Shown here one piece after another: positions 9,515-22,457 of a stretch of DNA of 49,312 nucleotides. Source of the DNA: Fragilaria crotonensis (Eukaryota > Bacillariophyta > Fragilariophyceae > Fragilariales > Fragilariaceae); NCBI GenBank assembly GCA_022925895.1, contig JAKSYS010000481.1, positions 1-49,312 on the forward strand. Direction: 5' to 3'. The notes beneath the pieces were generated by a model, which saw only the letters and a program-made list of their open reading frames with translations, was not told where the DNA came from and did not search any database. Position 1 is the first letter of the stretch, and every line of letters starts with the position of its first letter. Position numbers and translations under genes: made by a program.

Positions 9515-12500
9515 ATGATTATAAAATCCGTGGGCTCCAAGCATACAATGAAGTCACAGTACTCATTGTATGACAACACCGAATACCCATCAAAACCTGG
9601 GCACACGTTTGGCGAGCGGCCTCGCCGTAAATATTTTATTTTTAATTACACTACACCTGCTGAGCACGCATCACGGTCGCTCGTTAGGATCAAAAATCAT
9701 GAGTTTCGTCACGAAAACGTAAGACTCATCGTCATTTCACAAATTGACACCGATGGCAAAATGAATCGATACACAGGTGCACCGCTCGCTGTGCTGAACG
9801 AAGTTTCGGATACCCAGAAGAAGTCGAAAGCGCCCAACGATGCAGATTCTGAAGATACTTTGACCGCGTCTTCCTCTGGTTCCCAGGATGGATGCGATGA
9901 GCAATCAACTTTCGATGAGCAGTTCGTAGCGCAGCCATCATGCGGCGATCGCATCACAATTGAGATCACAGATCCACATGGTCGGTGTGTAGAACTTGTG
10001 AAACAACTGGAGGCGGTCAAGCGAGCCATTGTAGCACCTCTAGAAAACGAGATTGCCAGGATCAAGAACAGTCCTGCCGAAGAACTCGGGTCCCCGGAAG
10101 TCCAAGAACTTGAGACAATTCTCATGCCCACTTTGAGTTTACTGTCAGACCAGGGCAACGAATCATTGGAAGAAGAAAAGGACAATCATGTCAGAGATGA
10201 AAGCGAGGTGTTGCCTGATCCTTTGGTGGACCAATCGCTTCGGCGACACACCGAAAAAGAGTTGCTGGCTATGCGTGAGTCTCTCGAAGTCAGAAAAGAA
10301 TGGAGGGCGTTCTATGCTTATCACCTGGAACGCTTTCGACAGCTGCACGCTGCAGTTGTACTTCAATACCACGACAAGCTTACGGAAGTTGATCAACGAT
10401 GCCGCAACACCGAGGAAGATCTTCGTGTTGCTAATCGTGATTTGGCTCAAATCAGCCAGGTCACTGTCGATAAAACTAAGGAAGTTGTTCGGTTAGAGAA
10501 GGAGAACAAGCGAGTTCATCGAGAGCTGAACACATTCAAACATGAGAGCGCAAAACTGTTGCTCAAGATAGCAAAGGAACATAGGTTGACCAAGGCCAAG
10601 TTGGAGTCAGGTTGGAGGCCGCTTCACAAGAAATTGATTCTTTGGAGGGCGACATCAAGAAGTATGAAGGTTTGAAGAAAGAAAACCGAAGCTCCAAGAG
10701 GCTGAACGCTGTTCTGAACGACAAACTTCGTGTAAAGACGAAGGAAGCCACCGATCTTTTCGCTGAAAATCTGAAGCTGAGAGAGCAAGGCATGCTACTC
10801 CGACGTGATCTGACGAATGCTTCCCAACACATAACATCGCTTACTCAATCCTTAGCGAGTGATCAAGAAGAAAAGGCAGCCTTGTTGGACGAAGTGCAGA
10901 CAGCTAGAAACAGAAGCAGTCTCGAACAAGAAGATTTGCTCCAAGTCAATCATCAACTCAAACTTCGAGTTGACGAAGTGGAGACATTGCTCCAGACCCA
11001 GAACGACGAGTTACAACAGAGGTACTGCGACTTGGAGCTGATGAAAGACGAGATGTCCCAACTTCGTGCTGGAAAGGAGTTCGAACGAGAGGTTAATGAG
11101 GGCCTTTGCGAAACCCTCGAAGGGCGCTGCGAGAGGCTTACGAACAGTGCAAGATCAAGGACGAGGTGTTGTTGGACACCCGTCTATGCCACAATTGGCG
11201 AAACAAGAGCTATCACTGCTTACCGCCGAGTTCGAGTTGGAAAGAGAATGTGCAAATAATCTGATAACTAGTCTTCAGGAACAGCTTTACGAAGCTGACG
11301 TTGTCGGGAAAATGCAGGAGAGTGATTTGGACGAGTCTCAACGAATTCTTTTGCATTTTCTGATGAGGCGGCAGCCTTGAAATCAGATCTCGAATTGGAG
11401 GAGACTGAGTCGCGAAATACAGGAGTCGATTACCCTCAATTGCAAGACGCAGTGGCACGCAACGAAGTCCAAGACGCGCAGATTATGGAATCACAGTCCC
11501 GCAATGACATCCTCGAGGCGGAAAGAGCGAGGCAACATGCAGAAATCGAGGCTCTCAGGGGCAAGCTGCTCAGTTAAGGAAAGATTTAGATTCCCAGCGC
11601 GAGCAATCATCGGTGCTGGTCAACAGACATACTGAGGAGGTGCAGAAGCTACAAGATGCCAATACCTCGCTCCTTGGGCAGCTAGCAGCGATCAAGTCTG
11701 CGTCCGAAGGTGAGAGAGACGCCTCTGTAGAAAATCGAGCCTGAAGATTGAAATTGGTGGACTTCAAATGGACAATCAATTGCTTGAATACGAAATATCT
11801 CAGCTCAAGGCTCACTTGGAAATCGTCATGGAAGAGAACGTCCTCCTCAGTGACAACGCATTTGAAGCTGGTGACTTCGGCGCTCGTGAGCAATCGGAGA
11901 TTGATTTTGGCATGATTATCGCGAGCTTTGATATGGACGATGAAATGGCAATTGTCTCTCCTTGTACAGCAGATGCAGCGCCTCTTTCACATATGATGCG
12001 ATTCGCGTCGCTGTCTCAAGGCGCGATCGATGACAACATTCTGGCGGCGTTTGGCGAACTTGACCAGGCACTTCGCAGCAACGACGCACTTTTGGATCAG
12101 GTTTCAAAAGCTGGACTTACTCCAAAACGGGAACCTCGTGCTAGTCGTATCTCCATCGCTGTCGACGAACTTCGTCTCAAGGAGTCGTCCGTTTCCAAGG
12201 AGGCACCTGCCCCGGATACATTGCTGTCGACAAGATCAGCGGAATACTCAGAAGCGCCTGCACTGAGTTCCACAAATGAACGAGTTCCAGGACCAGGACC
12301 GAACCTCTCATGTGCCTCTGTGTCGCAAATCATCGATTCTGCGACTTTGGTCAACGTGAGTGCGTCCCCAGTCTCAACAGAGGAAGTCACTCTTCGGCAA
12401 TTAGCGGATGTTATCAGCCCCGAACTGCCTCTCAACAAATCAGCGGCGTTGTCCGTGCCTTCAGACGAATACAAATACGTTAGAATCGCGACACCAGATT

Positions 12501-13312
12501 ATGTGGATGGATTGCAAGCATCCTCTGTGACCAAATCAAGCTTGCTATTGGCGGATCATCTCATGGGTGTGCTGGAAGGTAAGGAGGGCAGCGATGACGC
12601 AGTTCTCGAGGAAATGGACAACCTCCGTACATTGTTGTTTGACCTTGAGCACAAAGAGCCACCCTTGGATTTGCCGGCAGACTCTAGCCGTACAGATGAA
12701 TCCACACTAGCAGGTGCCGTGGAAGTCACACTGGATGATTTCATCGCACGCGATCAATGGCATCAACACACCATCGTCATCGATGACACAGTACTGCCTC
12801 TTGTAGAGGACGAATGGTTTGAACGCATGATGCACGATGCCTTGGACTATGACTCTGATTTGAAGGCAGACGACGCGAGCAGAGAGGAATGCCCAGATCT
12901 CACGGACCCACGCCAAGGCGAAGACCGCATTCGAATGGATTTGGGCGAGATCAGTTTCGTCGCTGCTGCTGCTGCGCATCAACGTGAAGGGGAATCGAGG
13001 GAAAATGTTGACACCCATGCTATCGTGGTCACTGAAAACAAGAAACTCTTGGAAGTCTCCATTCTTCCATGTTTCAATAATCCAGACGATTGGAACACTG
13101 GTGCCGTCACCTCAGACACCACGCCAGAGAGCCTGGTTTTGATGCCGAAGGGTGGCAGAGATAACGATGGCGAGAGCACCAAACTCTCGATCGATATCGA
13201 CAAGGAGGACTTTGCCTCGTGTCAATGGCCGACACCCTGTGCGAACGATTCTGGCGATACTCAACCACATCAACTCTGTTGGGAAAATGGGGTAGTTGAT
13301 CACCGTGATTGA
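9515..13312 (+). CDS. Long coiled-coil protein of unknown function, frame-disrupted
   Basis: About 1,260 residues when read through six single-base frame changes (near 10608, 11120, 11190, 11358, 11570 and 11744). None of the joined segments contains a nonsense codon. The N-terminal ~250 residues are polar and low in complexity. From about 10250 to 11880 the sequence is heptad-rich coiled coil, for example RVANRDLAQISQVTVDK and LEGDIKKYEGLKKENRSSKR. The last ~480 residues are acidic and Ser-rich without a recognised fold. An internal ATG at 9761 (MNRYTGAPLAV) is a plausible alternative start, since the first 80 residues look less constrained. Structural roles seen in golgins, kinesin tails or centrosomal proteins would fit, but no motor or other domain is present to decide. 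The C-terminal 99 codons are tandemly duplicated just downstream. Confidence 0.6.
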
Positions 13313-13611
13313 CACTGTATCGTGGTCACTCAACGCAAGAAAGTCTTGGAAGCGTCCCTTCTTCCGTGTTTCGGCATTTCAGACGATTGGAACTCTACTA
13401 CTGCCAACACCGACATGACGTCAGACATCCTGGTTGCTTTGCCAAAGGGTGGCAGAGATCACGCTGTCAAGAGCACCAAACTCTTGATGACTATCGACCA
13501 GGAGGACTTTGCCTTGTGTCAACGACCGACACCCCGTGCAAACGACTCTGGGAGACTCGACCACATCAACTATGTGGGGAAAATGGGTTAGTTGATCACC
13601 GTGGTTAACAT
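13021..13611 (+). repeat. Tandem duplication (297-bp period) of the coiled-coil gene's 3' end
   Basis: Unit 1 (13021-13317) encodes the C-terminus of the coiled-coil protein. Unit 2 (13318-13611) repeats it with divergence: LEVSILPCFNNPDDWN against LEASLLPCFGISDDWN, and LMPKGGRDN against ALPKGGRDH. A degenerate third start follows at about 13597-13670. Unit 2 is in the same frame as unit 1 but lies after the TGA at 13310-13312, and it has its own indel near 13552. Confidence 0.8.
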
Positions 13612-14314
13612 TGTACAGCTACGTAAGAAAACTATAGAAAATCACTTGCAACTGTGTATCATCCTTCAAAGCCTTTCCACGCCCGATCGGCAGTTTGCAA
13701 TGTGTTTTGCACAAGCACTGTAGCATGCAGAAAAATCGGAGTCGCTGGCGATCCATGGTCGCAACAACAGTAGTACCGAGATTACTCCATCATCTTATGA
13801 TATATGTAATGTTCATTCCTTTTTCACGTAACCCCTGCTCCACCGACAACTTCAAGTACTACCGATAGTATGTACTTGTTGTAGTAATGATGATATTCGG
13901 CAAGTTTATATTGCTGTTTTTCTTCCATATTTCATCGCATAGGTCGATGCCTGAGGCCATGAGGAATGAATGCATGCGTCGTTAAACGAACAAGCAGGAC
14001 CAGAAACATCACAGTTATGCACATCATCCTGTGATGCTGCCTGATACTCCGAATAACATCATTCTTGATGGATGATTTCACCAAGCGCCATGACGATATG
14101 GCATGACACTCTATCTGGTGTTTCAATCCCAATCGAAAATCAGCCCTCACACATATATAGATGGACAGCAGACATGGGCGTTTGATGTTGTTTGAGGAGT
14201 TTATGCTGACTACAGAGTAGCTTCTTCTCGTTCACCATATTACCCGTAGATGATAAGCGGAGAACCTAACAATCGATGGGTTTGCACAATCTTCGCGTGG
14301 TTTGCGAACTGGTC
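13612..14314. other. Intergenic region without a recognisable gene
   Basis: It starts with a degenerate third unit of the 297-bp repeat. Beyond that I see no coding signal. Confidence 0.4.
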
Positions 14315-14785
14315 TCATCCTACTGTAACCCACAACAAATAACTATGTTCGGTGTCGACTAATGATTTCGCGTGATCAATAGGTCGTACATTGACGTTCA
14401 ATATAGTACTACTAGAATGGAGAAAAACCGGAAGAGGAAGATGTTCTTCTTGCCATAGTTCCTGTTGTTGTCCTGGAACCTCGTCAAAACTATGGCTCGT
14501 GCCTATTTGATCCCATGAGAAGGCACACGCAGTGTGTGCGTGTGTGAGTTCTCTCGCAACACGAACTAACAAAGTCGTGTATGGGTCAGCATCCTTCGTG
14601 TCGCACAACGAAGGGTGCTCCCACCTCCTCATAGCATTTCGCAGTCTTGAACGGATCGAAATCCGTGGGACTAATGTGACCATCCAGGAATGGACGTCAA
14701 GCACATGATCACTGCCATGGGGCGAGGCGGGGGCTTTTAGTCGTTCGAACTTCTTCACGAAGAAAACTGTGATCAAGCTTCCCAT
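14315..14785 (-). CDS. Hypothetical protein, 156 aa
   Basis: An uninterrupted minus-strand frame from ATG at 14785 to a stop at 14315, beginning MGSLITVFFVKKFERL. Its composition is protein-like, but I find no domain, signal peptide or membrane segment and no homologue I can name. It could be a chance frame, since nothing else in this stretch supports a gene. Confidence 0.25.
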   Translation of the reverse strand: MGSLITVFFVKKFERLKAPASPHGSDHVLDVHSWMVTLVPRISIRSRLRNAMRRWEHPSLCDTKDADPYTTLLVRVARELTHAHTACAFSWDQIGTSHSFDEVPGQQQELWQEEHLPLPVFLHSSSTILNVNVRPIDHAKSLVDTEHSYLLWVTVG

Positions 14786-15210
14786 TCACTTCGTTTCGTT
14801 GCGACAACATGTAATCTTTCTCCGCGGGACAAGCGGACCGTTGTACGTTCAGTCCCACGCGGAGAACGAGTAGTTCTGCTACCATGTACTACTAGTACTA
14901 CAGCTGTACAAGCCGCCACTACCGGTGGTATTTGATAGAGATGTTTCTGTACATCATACATCATACCATCATACCCCACGGAATAAAAACAGATCTTGCC
15001 AAGGCTTATGACTCACGTCTGTAGGTACTGAAGGTATGCCAACACCACGTTTCGATAGATTTTTTGGGTACCGGTACAACTGCTGTAGTATACAGGTGGA
15101 TTGTGTGGACGTTTGGACCAACCTGATGCGATTGCAATTACACCAAGTATACTCTAGTAGAGAGTACCAGGTAGTCCGGTCTATTTGAGCGATGATTCAT
15201 AGATAGAGGA

Positions 15211-18200
15211 TTTTACTTAGTGCTAACCGGTTCACCGAAGTGTCTATCCGGTACTAAAATGCACGATTGATTTCATCTAGGGTTAAGGATTTAATTCGTG
15301 AGTCTCGGTCGGTTTTCAAAACCATGATCCCACAAAAAAGCTCGAACCCGAACACCGTTGCGCTGCAAGACATCTTCACTGCATAAGTGAACTCATTTCT
15401 TCGAGACCGAAATCTACGCACGTCACGCATCTTTTCACATTTGGATACCTTGTGTAAAGTTTAGAAAAAAGAACGCCATGGCCGACGATTTGGAGAAGGG
15501 ACAAGAACCGTCCCCGCCACAGCAGCAGCAGGAGCCTGAGCAGGAGGTGGCGCAGGACCAAGCCAAGCGTCGTCGTACATTTGGCATTGTCATTGCTGTT
15601 TTGATTGCCATTGGGCTTATTGTTGGCCTCTCGGTTGGTCTCACTCGTCCCAGCGGCACTGACTCATCCTCCTCCGCGTCTGTTTCTCAGGGACAAGGTG
15701 ATGGCACCAACAGCACTTCGAACACTTCTGACGAAACTGAAGATGGTACTGCAACAGAGGCAACCACCCGCGTCAAGTTCCAGTCGTCTGGCAGGGCCTT
15801 CAATGTTACCTTGGATCTCCTATCGCCCGACGTTCTCGAAGGATACGATAATGAGGAGGATCTCAGGTCCGATCTTGCCGAGGCAGTGAAGTTTTTCATC
15901 AACGGTTACATCGAGGATCAAATTAAGTACGGCCGCTATGTTTATGTTATGGAAGGTGGTGCAGTAGCAGATGGTGATGATGCGACAGCGGGTGCTGGCC
16001 CATCTGGCGCTGGAGGAAAGGGTGAATCGGCCGCTGGAGCAACAGATTTCGAAACCAACAACCAGGTCGACGGCGTCGATGAGGCTGACATGGTCAAATC
16101 GGACGGTACTTATGTATATGCTGTCTACGGTGATGCAGTAGTGGTTTGGGAAGCTGCCACCGGTGCGTACGTTACCAATTACACTTTGCCGGCCCTTGCA
16201 GAGCCCAATGTCAGAGCCAGAGCATTGCAAGTGGCTACCAATGCTTCCAGCGGTACGGTTGATGGCAACGCTACGGGTGGTGACCCGGGCACTGGTGATT
16301 TCTTCCCGCCATGGATTCCCAAGCCATGGATTACAGGACTGTCGCTCGAGAATGGCAATCTCATCCTCTACGTCGGCGGCTATGGGCCTGAAGTTGTCGC
16401 CGAGAAAAATATCTCGACTGCCTGCTCGTACGATGCGTATGGAACAAGAGTCATGGTCTTCAGCACAACGCCACCGTTGACATTGAAATCGGTTAAAGAC
16501 GTCCACGGGTCGTTCCGAGATGCACGTGCCATTGGAGATGATATCTATCTTGTGACAACCTGTACCTTTGACTTCTACACCATGGTGGATTCGTTGTACA
16601 TCATGAACGACGCGTTTGTCAACATGACGGACGACAATTATAGAACGGCTGCTGCTGCAAAAGGCCGAGCCGCTCGTTGATGGATTTGTGGAGTTGATTG
16701 TCAAGGACATCAACGCCCATGGAACATCCAAGATTCCAAAGATTTCGCTCTGGGGCACTCAGTACGGAAACAACACTGCCGTTGTGGAGCAGGCCAACGC
16801 TGGCGGTGCCATCCAAGCGTACACCAGCTTGATTTCCTTTTCCGTTGCCGACGTGGCCGAAGGAGGCGACATTGAGCTATCTAGTGCAGGTGCGCTTACT
16901 CCATCCAGCTGGGGATACACATACACCATTGACGGGTGGGTTGTTTTTGCAGCCCAGGGATGGGAGTGGAACCGTGATTTGGGAGGAACTAGCCAAAGCA
17001 CCTACTTGTTGGGCTTTAGTATCGACGGAACAACCGCGTCCCCTGCAATCATCGGTTCGTTCCCTGGTTACATCCTCAACCAATACTCTCTCAGCATTTA
17101 CGATGGCTACCTTCGAGTCGCAACTACAATCCAATCCTGGTTTTCGGATGTGGTCGAACCAACTCCCGTTGAATCCAACAGTACCATTGGCAATTCGACT
17201 GGCTCATCAAACGCGACAAGCTCGACGGATGGTGACGTGCCCACGTGGCCTTCGGCTATTTCGATTACTAAGAACCAAGTGATCATCTTGAAGCTTCCTC
17301 TGCGGAAGGCGAAATGATGGAAGAAGTTTCTAGCATCTCCGACCTTGGCAAGGAGGGCGAAAGCATCACGGCTATCAACTACTTTGGACGCATTGCATAC
17401 GCTGGTGAGTTTTACGATTCTGTCGCGTGCTTTGTCGTGCTTGCATTTCCTATGCCACTAACGCTGTTCATCTCTTTCAGTCACCTTCCTCCAAACTGAT
17501 CCGTTCTACGTGCTCGACTTGAACCCATCTGACCCGTCTGTCCTTGGCGAGTTGGTGATCACCGGATTCTCTTCCTACATCCACTCAATCAACGACAACA
17601 ACACCTTGCTGGTCGGAGTCGGGCAGGAAGCCGATGTGAATGGCACAGTCCTTGGACTCAAGATTTCTCTCTTCGACGCGACGAAACCCGCCTCTCCAAA
17701 GGAAATCCAGAGCGCTGCTGTGGAGACTGAGGAAAATTCCTGGTCTTCCACCGATGCCTCGTTCGATTACAAGGCATTCCGCTGGTTGAGTCTCGGTGAT
17801 GGAGTGGGCCTCGTGATTCTTCCGGTCCGCATTGACACTTGGACCCAGACCGGCACTGCATCAACTACCGGAAACTTTGATGGCTTCTACGTGTACAACG
17901 TCTCCCCCGATGGCATCAGCTTGCGATTCAAGATTTCTCACGTCGATTCGGCGGACTTTTACGGGTGCTACTCCGATGCCTATTTGCCCCAGAGAAGTTT
18001 TGTCTTTAACGGAAATGTGACAACACTCAAGGGTCACTCAGTGGTGTCTACGGACCTTGACACTGGCGATCAAGGCTGGAAGTTTGATTTGCCAAAGCCC
18101 GCCAACCCGTATTACTGCGTCGTGTGGTAATTTTCGGTTCCAGGATCAAATGATGGACTCACTTTTATGTTGGATTGAATTGTAGAGAACTTCAGTCGAT

Positions 18201-18270
18201 GCATCAGGAAATACATGTCAAGTTGTCAGCAAACCCAATGAGACTGATTATACACGGACTGCCACAGCTA
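15211..18270 (+). repeat. Segmental duplication, copy 1 (beta-propeller unit)
   Basis: This block matches 24336-27538 in the same orientation, about 9.1 kb away. Homology begins at TTTTACTTAG about 270 bp before the ATG and covers the upstream region, both exons and the 76-nt intron. It ends about 140 bp past the stop (phrases GATGCATCAGGAAATAC and CAGCAAACCCAATGAGACT in both). Confidence 0.9.
15478..18130 (+). CDS. Membrane-anchored beta-propeller-domain protein, copy 1
   Basis: A type II membrane protein with a short polar N-tail, a basic KRRR stop and one membrane helix (about residues 34-56). A large extracytoplasmic part follows, rich in N-glycosylation sequons. The signature NNQVDGVDEADMVKSDG near residue 195 marks the secreted beta-propeller family (Pfam Beta_propel) known in bacteria and archaea and here in a diatom. 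Its ligand is unknown. Exons are 15478-17404 and 17481-18130, with a 76-nt GTGAGT...TTTCAG intron. Two frame changes, in the A run at 16659-16662 and near 17298, are absent from copy 2. Mended length is about 859 aa. They could be assembly errors or could mark this copy as dying. Copy 2 aligns throughout apart from a variable Gly/Met-rich insert and Ser/Thr linkers. Confidence 0.85.
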
Positions 18271-18410
18271 AATGGAACTTATAAGGCCTTTGTGATTACT
18301 TTCCAATGTAGTGACCTTGCTGTCTGATGATCGATCATGAGCATCCTTCGTGAATGTGAGTATAAATGGGGTGGGCGTGTAATGGGTCTTCGAGTAATCC
18401 AGAACATTGG

Positions 18411-18615
18411 AGAGGATCCTACAATATGAGCAAATTCTTGTCATCCTCCCCTGCAACTCATAATTCTACATAACTGTTCCTTGATCAGCTATCTACACTC
18501 CACCTCACATCTTCCGTTTCAACATGTGTCGTCTGATTGCAAACCCGGTGTGGCGACTGCTGCCGTGCTGCCGATTTGCAAAAGTTCATTATGTTGCCGC
18601 CAGATTTCGACTTCG
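18411..18615 (+). pseudogene. Decayed rhodanese-domain gene fragment
   Basis: It resembles 46311-46512, the upstream region and first codons of the third rhodanese gene. Shared phrases include GGATCCTACAAT, ATCTTCCGTTTCAACATG and the region encoding KPGVA-like residues. The reading frame is lost soon after the start. Its place just after beta-propeller copy 1 mirrors the intact rhodanese gene after copy 2. Confidence 0.75.
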
Positions 18616-19350
18616 GGACCTGCCGAGTGACGTCACGTGAATCACGGGCGAAAACCGACTGACGTACGGACGCCATGAGTTCGGATCCAAATCTCACAAG
18701 TTCTCAGTCCATTGCCTAAGAATTCTAGACTCTCCTATTGCATATCATCAATTGCATGATTTGATGTACTTATGCTGAACATTATGTAGTTCATCAGACC
18801 CAGTTTGCCTTCCTGTATCAAATGTTGACTTGTGAATGCATGGCAGCAGAACTGTTGCAAAGATCATTCCCAAGCCTGCAAGGTTACCGACGCCGACGGG
18901 CGTTTCGGGTTGACAGCATTTAGCATATGCTTATTTTGAGCCACCACGAGGCAGTCCTTGACATGCTCAGACTTCAGATTCCGGGCGACAATAAGTCAGA
19001 CATCAACTCGCATTTGTGTACTGAGGGCCAATGACTGGTCATAAGTGATTGTTATCGTGACACGCAACGACTCGTCTTTTTCCAGCAATTGTGCTTTTGT
19101 CAGGAGTCAAGAAGTCAGCCAACACCGGAGTTAAAACTCCATAATTGAGGGCTGCCTCTGAAAAGTTTGGCATGGATTCTGAATCCCTTGCAATGTTCAA
19201 CAAAGCACTTGCAAGCTACACATCCATCATCTGGATGTGACAAGCCCTAGTAAATCGCTGCTCTCATCTGCAGTATCGTTGCCAATGACAAAGCTTAGCA
19301 GGAACTTGCATGTGCACAGGGACAGTGTTGATGGCATATGAAATGCCTTC
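18616..19350. other. Intergenic region without a recognisable gene
   Basis: I see no open frame or RNA gene that I can support. It adjoins the decayed minus-strand gene and may belong to the same old insertion. Confidence 0.35.
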
Positions 19351-20520
19351 TTAGGGTGCAGACACAACATAGTTGTCATGAAAAGTCTTCAATGTAGGTT
19401 GTGCCACCTGCTTCATCCGCCTGTTCCCTTTCAGATGTTTATGGTGGGGGGTTGACAACATGTCGGGGAATCGAACGGAGGTAGTTGAGAAAGTGGATTT
19501 CCAGTCTTGGCAACACTTAGTGGATTCCTTGGATACGTTTGGCTTTGCCGCCTCTGACAAGGTCTTGGAGTCAATCAAGGTCTTATTGTCGTGGGTCTTG
19601 GAACAATGAATGAGATCACTAACAAGTCCGACAAGGAAAGGTGTTGCATCCACGTCTTCACCATGATGCAACTCATTACGTGTTCTGGGTCCCAGGACGG
19701 ACACAGATCTGGTCAAGTGTCAGATCAGAGTTTGTTTTCTTGAAGTATTCATCCAGTTCCTTGGAGGTGACATTCAGACATGAGGTGAATTGGTCACCAA
19801 AAAATCTGCAGCAAGTCGTTGTGCCTGTGTTCTGTCCATGAATTTTTATCATGGTGGTCGATGCCACAGCCGACCAGAGAGTCAACAATGGTAACCCCTA
19901 ACCGTCAAATACCATCATTTCAGCTATCCTTGTGATACCCTCCTCTTGTTCAATCGATAGATTTTTCAAGTTGAACACTGTATTTGTGACCAAATTCACT
20001 ACACCGCCCCGCTGCCAACATTACAATGCACATGTTCAATGTTTTTGTGGAACAAGGATCAACGTTGAATCAGATGAAGGTTGACCGTAGTTGTGAGAGA
20101 CAATTTTCTGATCAAACATTCACACTTATCATCTGGTTGATGGACAGAAACCAGAATCCAACATTGTCAATATTCTGGCGCGCACGCAAACTGTTCCATG
20201 TTGTCTGCAGATGCACATCATGATGATGATTGCCATTGCAAAAAGATGATCGTTTCAGAACATCCACATTGCAATGTTGAGCGTTCAAACGCCCTAAGAT
20301 CTTTGACAGGCGCTCGTTGTCTCAAGTGGATGAGCGCTGTCGTGGTCACTGGCTCTGTCACTGTGACCACTACTACTATCATGTTAAGGGTAGCACCCAC
20401 TAAGGTGAGTCCATATTTCGGCTCTTTGATGGAAACAACTGGATGGACATTATGTTTGTCTGCCAGCTTCGAGTTGGGCTTTAGAACTACTTAACGTGCA
20501 CTTGTCAATCACCAACAAGA
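19351..20520 (-). pseudogene. Decayed protein gene of unknown family (possible transposon protein)
   Basis: Several minus-strand segments read as protein but in shifting frames. One at about 20500-20220 contains KLADKHNVHPVVSIKEPKY. Others at about 19888-19676 contain CCRFFGDQFTSCLNVTSKEL and NSDLTLDQICVRPG. The last, at about 19716-19351, contains HHGEDVDATPFLVGLVSDLI and SKESTKCCQDWKSTFSTT and ends at a stop. The last two join in frame after one indel near 19680. I do not recognise the family. The segment at 22484-22786 seems to be an upstream part of the same gene, separated by the RNase H insertion. Confidence 0.5.
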
Positions 20521-20812
20521 ACACAGCAGGTATCAAAGCATTGCATGCAGCAACTAGCCAGGACCAAAGACAACAAGCAAGGAGATCGCGGCTGATACCC
20601 TACTACTAATATGAAGGGCTTCATTGGGAACACTGTTGGCAGAGGACCATTGCAAACTGCAACCTCAAAGAAAACCAGAGGTCATCTGCTACAATCAGTA
20701 GTAGATAGTAGGCAATGCAAGCAACGTTGTGACGCCTACAAATGGTGAGAACACGATTGCTATCAATGATGCCTTAAATTTTTCGGAGGCATGGGATAAG
20801 GCCAGCAGCTTC

Positions 20813-20870
20813 AGCTTTGAACTGCAATGCTTCACTTCTTACCTTCCCACAAAGAAAATGAGATGACGGG
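20813..20870. repeat. 58-bp direct repeat, left copy
   Basis: Begins AGCTTTGAACTGCAATGC and ends GAGATGACGGG. It is repeated at 22458-22515 with one mismatch. The two copies bracket the RNase H fragment exactly, as a very long target-site duplication would. Confidence 0.9.
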
Positions 20871-22457
20871 CAGGAGAACGAATCGCCACTGGTAATGGTC
20901 CATCAAGAGGAGCAACAGTTAACTCGCATAGAGCCGAATGTAGCGGAATGCTCGCGATACTCAGGTTCTTGATCCGGTTGGCAGAATACACAGGTATGGT
21001 TGGCATATGGGTCGGACGAATTGGGACCGATAGCCAGAGTCTACTCGATCGAGTGTTTCACAAGCACAGCGACAATTGTTATCCAAAAGTATACAGCTCG
21101 ACGTCTCTAAAAGCATTGGATATGTTCGATCTGGAATGGGATCTGTTGAATGAAATTTTAATTACATTGAAATGTCTTCCTGAAGTTACTTTAGAATACG
21201 TTAAGGGACACCAGGATGACCAAGTGGAGTATTCAAGATTACCGTTGATGGCTCAATTCAATGTTAATGCAGATGGACTAGTGACACTCTATCAGCAAGA
21301 GTTTGGATGTATTCGCCCTCAAGTCCTTATGTCAACAAACGCAGGAATTCACTGCATAACGGAACTGGGTACAGTGACGAGCAAATTGGTACCATCGGTG
21401 CGATATCTTTTCTACGGGTCCTTCACTTCGAACCGATCCCAATATGCGAAGTATTAATTGGAAGGTGCATGCAAAGTTTTTGAAAGACAACATTTCTCGG
21501 CGGACACACTTCTTAAAAATGGTTCATGAATGTTTACCAAGTAATAGTATGAGAAATCGGTTTGATTCGGGTAGGCGCCAATGCCCATTATGCCCCTGGG
21601 AACATGACGCACAAGATCAAATATTGAGATGCTCAAATGAGTCAAGAGCGGAGTGGAGGGATAATTTCATGCGCCGACTCGAGGCGTTTCATGCACAAGA
21701 GAATACGTGCCCGTTTCTTTGGCATTTGTTGAAAGAGGCATTGTCTCAGTGGTTTAGCCAGGATGCTGAACGTGACATTATGGTCTCTCCGATATTATTC
21801 CCGATCTATGTTCGGGAGGTAATCCTGCAACAGAATGCGATCGGATGGCGACAATTATTTAATGTCCGGTTTGGACGCAAGTAGAGTCGGGTGCAAAATG
21901 AACACTATGATTGCAGAGAGGATGCGAGACGAAGTGCCAGGCAGATGCATACAGGTGACGAGTGGTTGCTGAAACTCACATAATTGATAGGTGATAGTTG
22001 GCTGGACTTATGGCGACAACGGAATGCAGACATTCACGGCCACAATAGTCAGACACAGGCAGAAGCATAGCGTCGCGAGGTTTCTAGGCAGCTGGAAGAG
22101 ATAAATCGGCAGCGGCTGCAGTCTAAACCTCGAGTGCTGCGGTTAATTCTCCCCGACGTTCAAGAGCACCTTTTCCGACCTACTTGTTGGGTGACGCGAA
22201 ATTGGTTGGCAACGAGCGAATGCAGGGATTTTCCGTGAGAGTAGGAGGAGGGCTAGTAAGGATCGCGCATTACAAGGGGTGCAAACTCTACATGCTTTTT
22301 TTTCGTCGAGACGATAGTTCCCCGAACGCGAGTGATTATTTACTTGACAGTACTCACACAAGCAAGGGTACTGTTTAGTCGTGTGCGTCGATCCTTCCGG
22401 TCAGTGAGGATAGCGGCAGCACGTTGAACGATTTTAAGTTTTTTATGCTTCAAATTT
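20871..22457 (+). mobile_element. Truncated retroelement fragment: RNase H plus zf-RVT-like domain
   Basis: The fragment starts inside an RNase H domain (open from 20879: ATGNGPSRGATVNS, TDSQSLLDRV, YVKGHQDDQVEYSRLP). After a frame change near 21445 it continues with INWKVHAKFLKDN and a Cys/His motif, CPLCPWEHDAQDQILRC, typical of the zf-RVT region after reverse transcriptase in non-LTR elements. A stop at 21882 and further decayed coding (WLDLWRQRNADIHGHN, in a shifted frame) extend to about 22378. The reverse-transcriptase domain itself is missing, so this is a 5'-truncated copy. It ends in an AT-rich tail without a clear poly(A). Confidence 0.75.

Noticed and set aside
16052-16758. Long minus-strand frames opposite the beta-propeller genes (also 25360-26034)
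   Set aside because: Both paralogues show them because the sense strand is conserved. They have no start context and no family.
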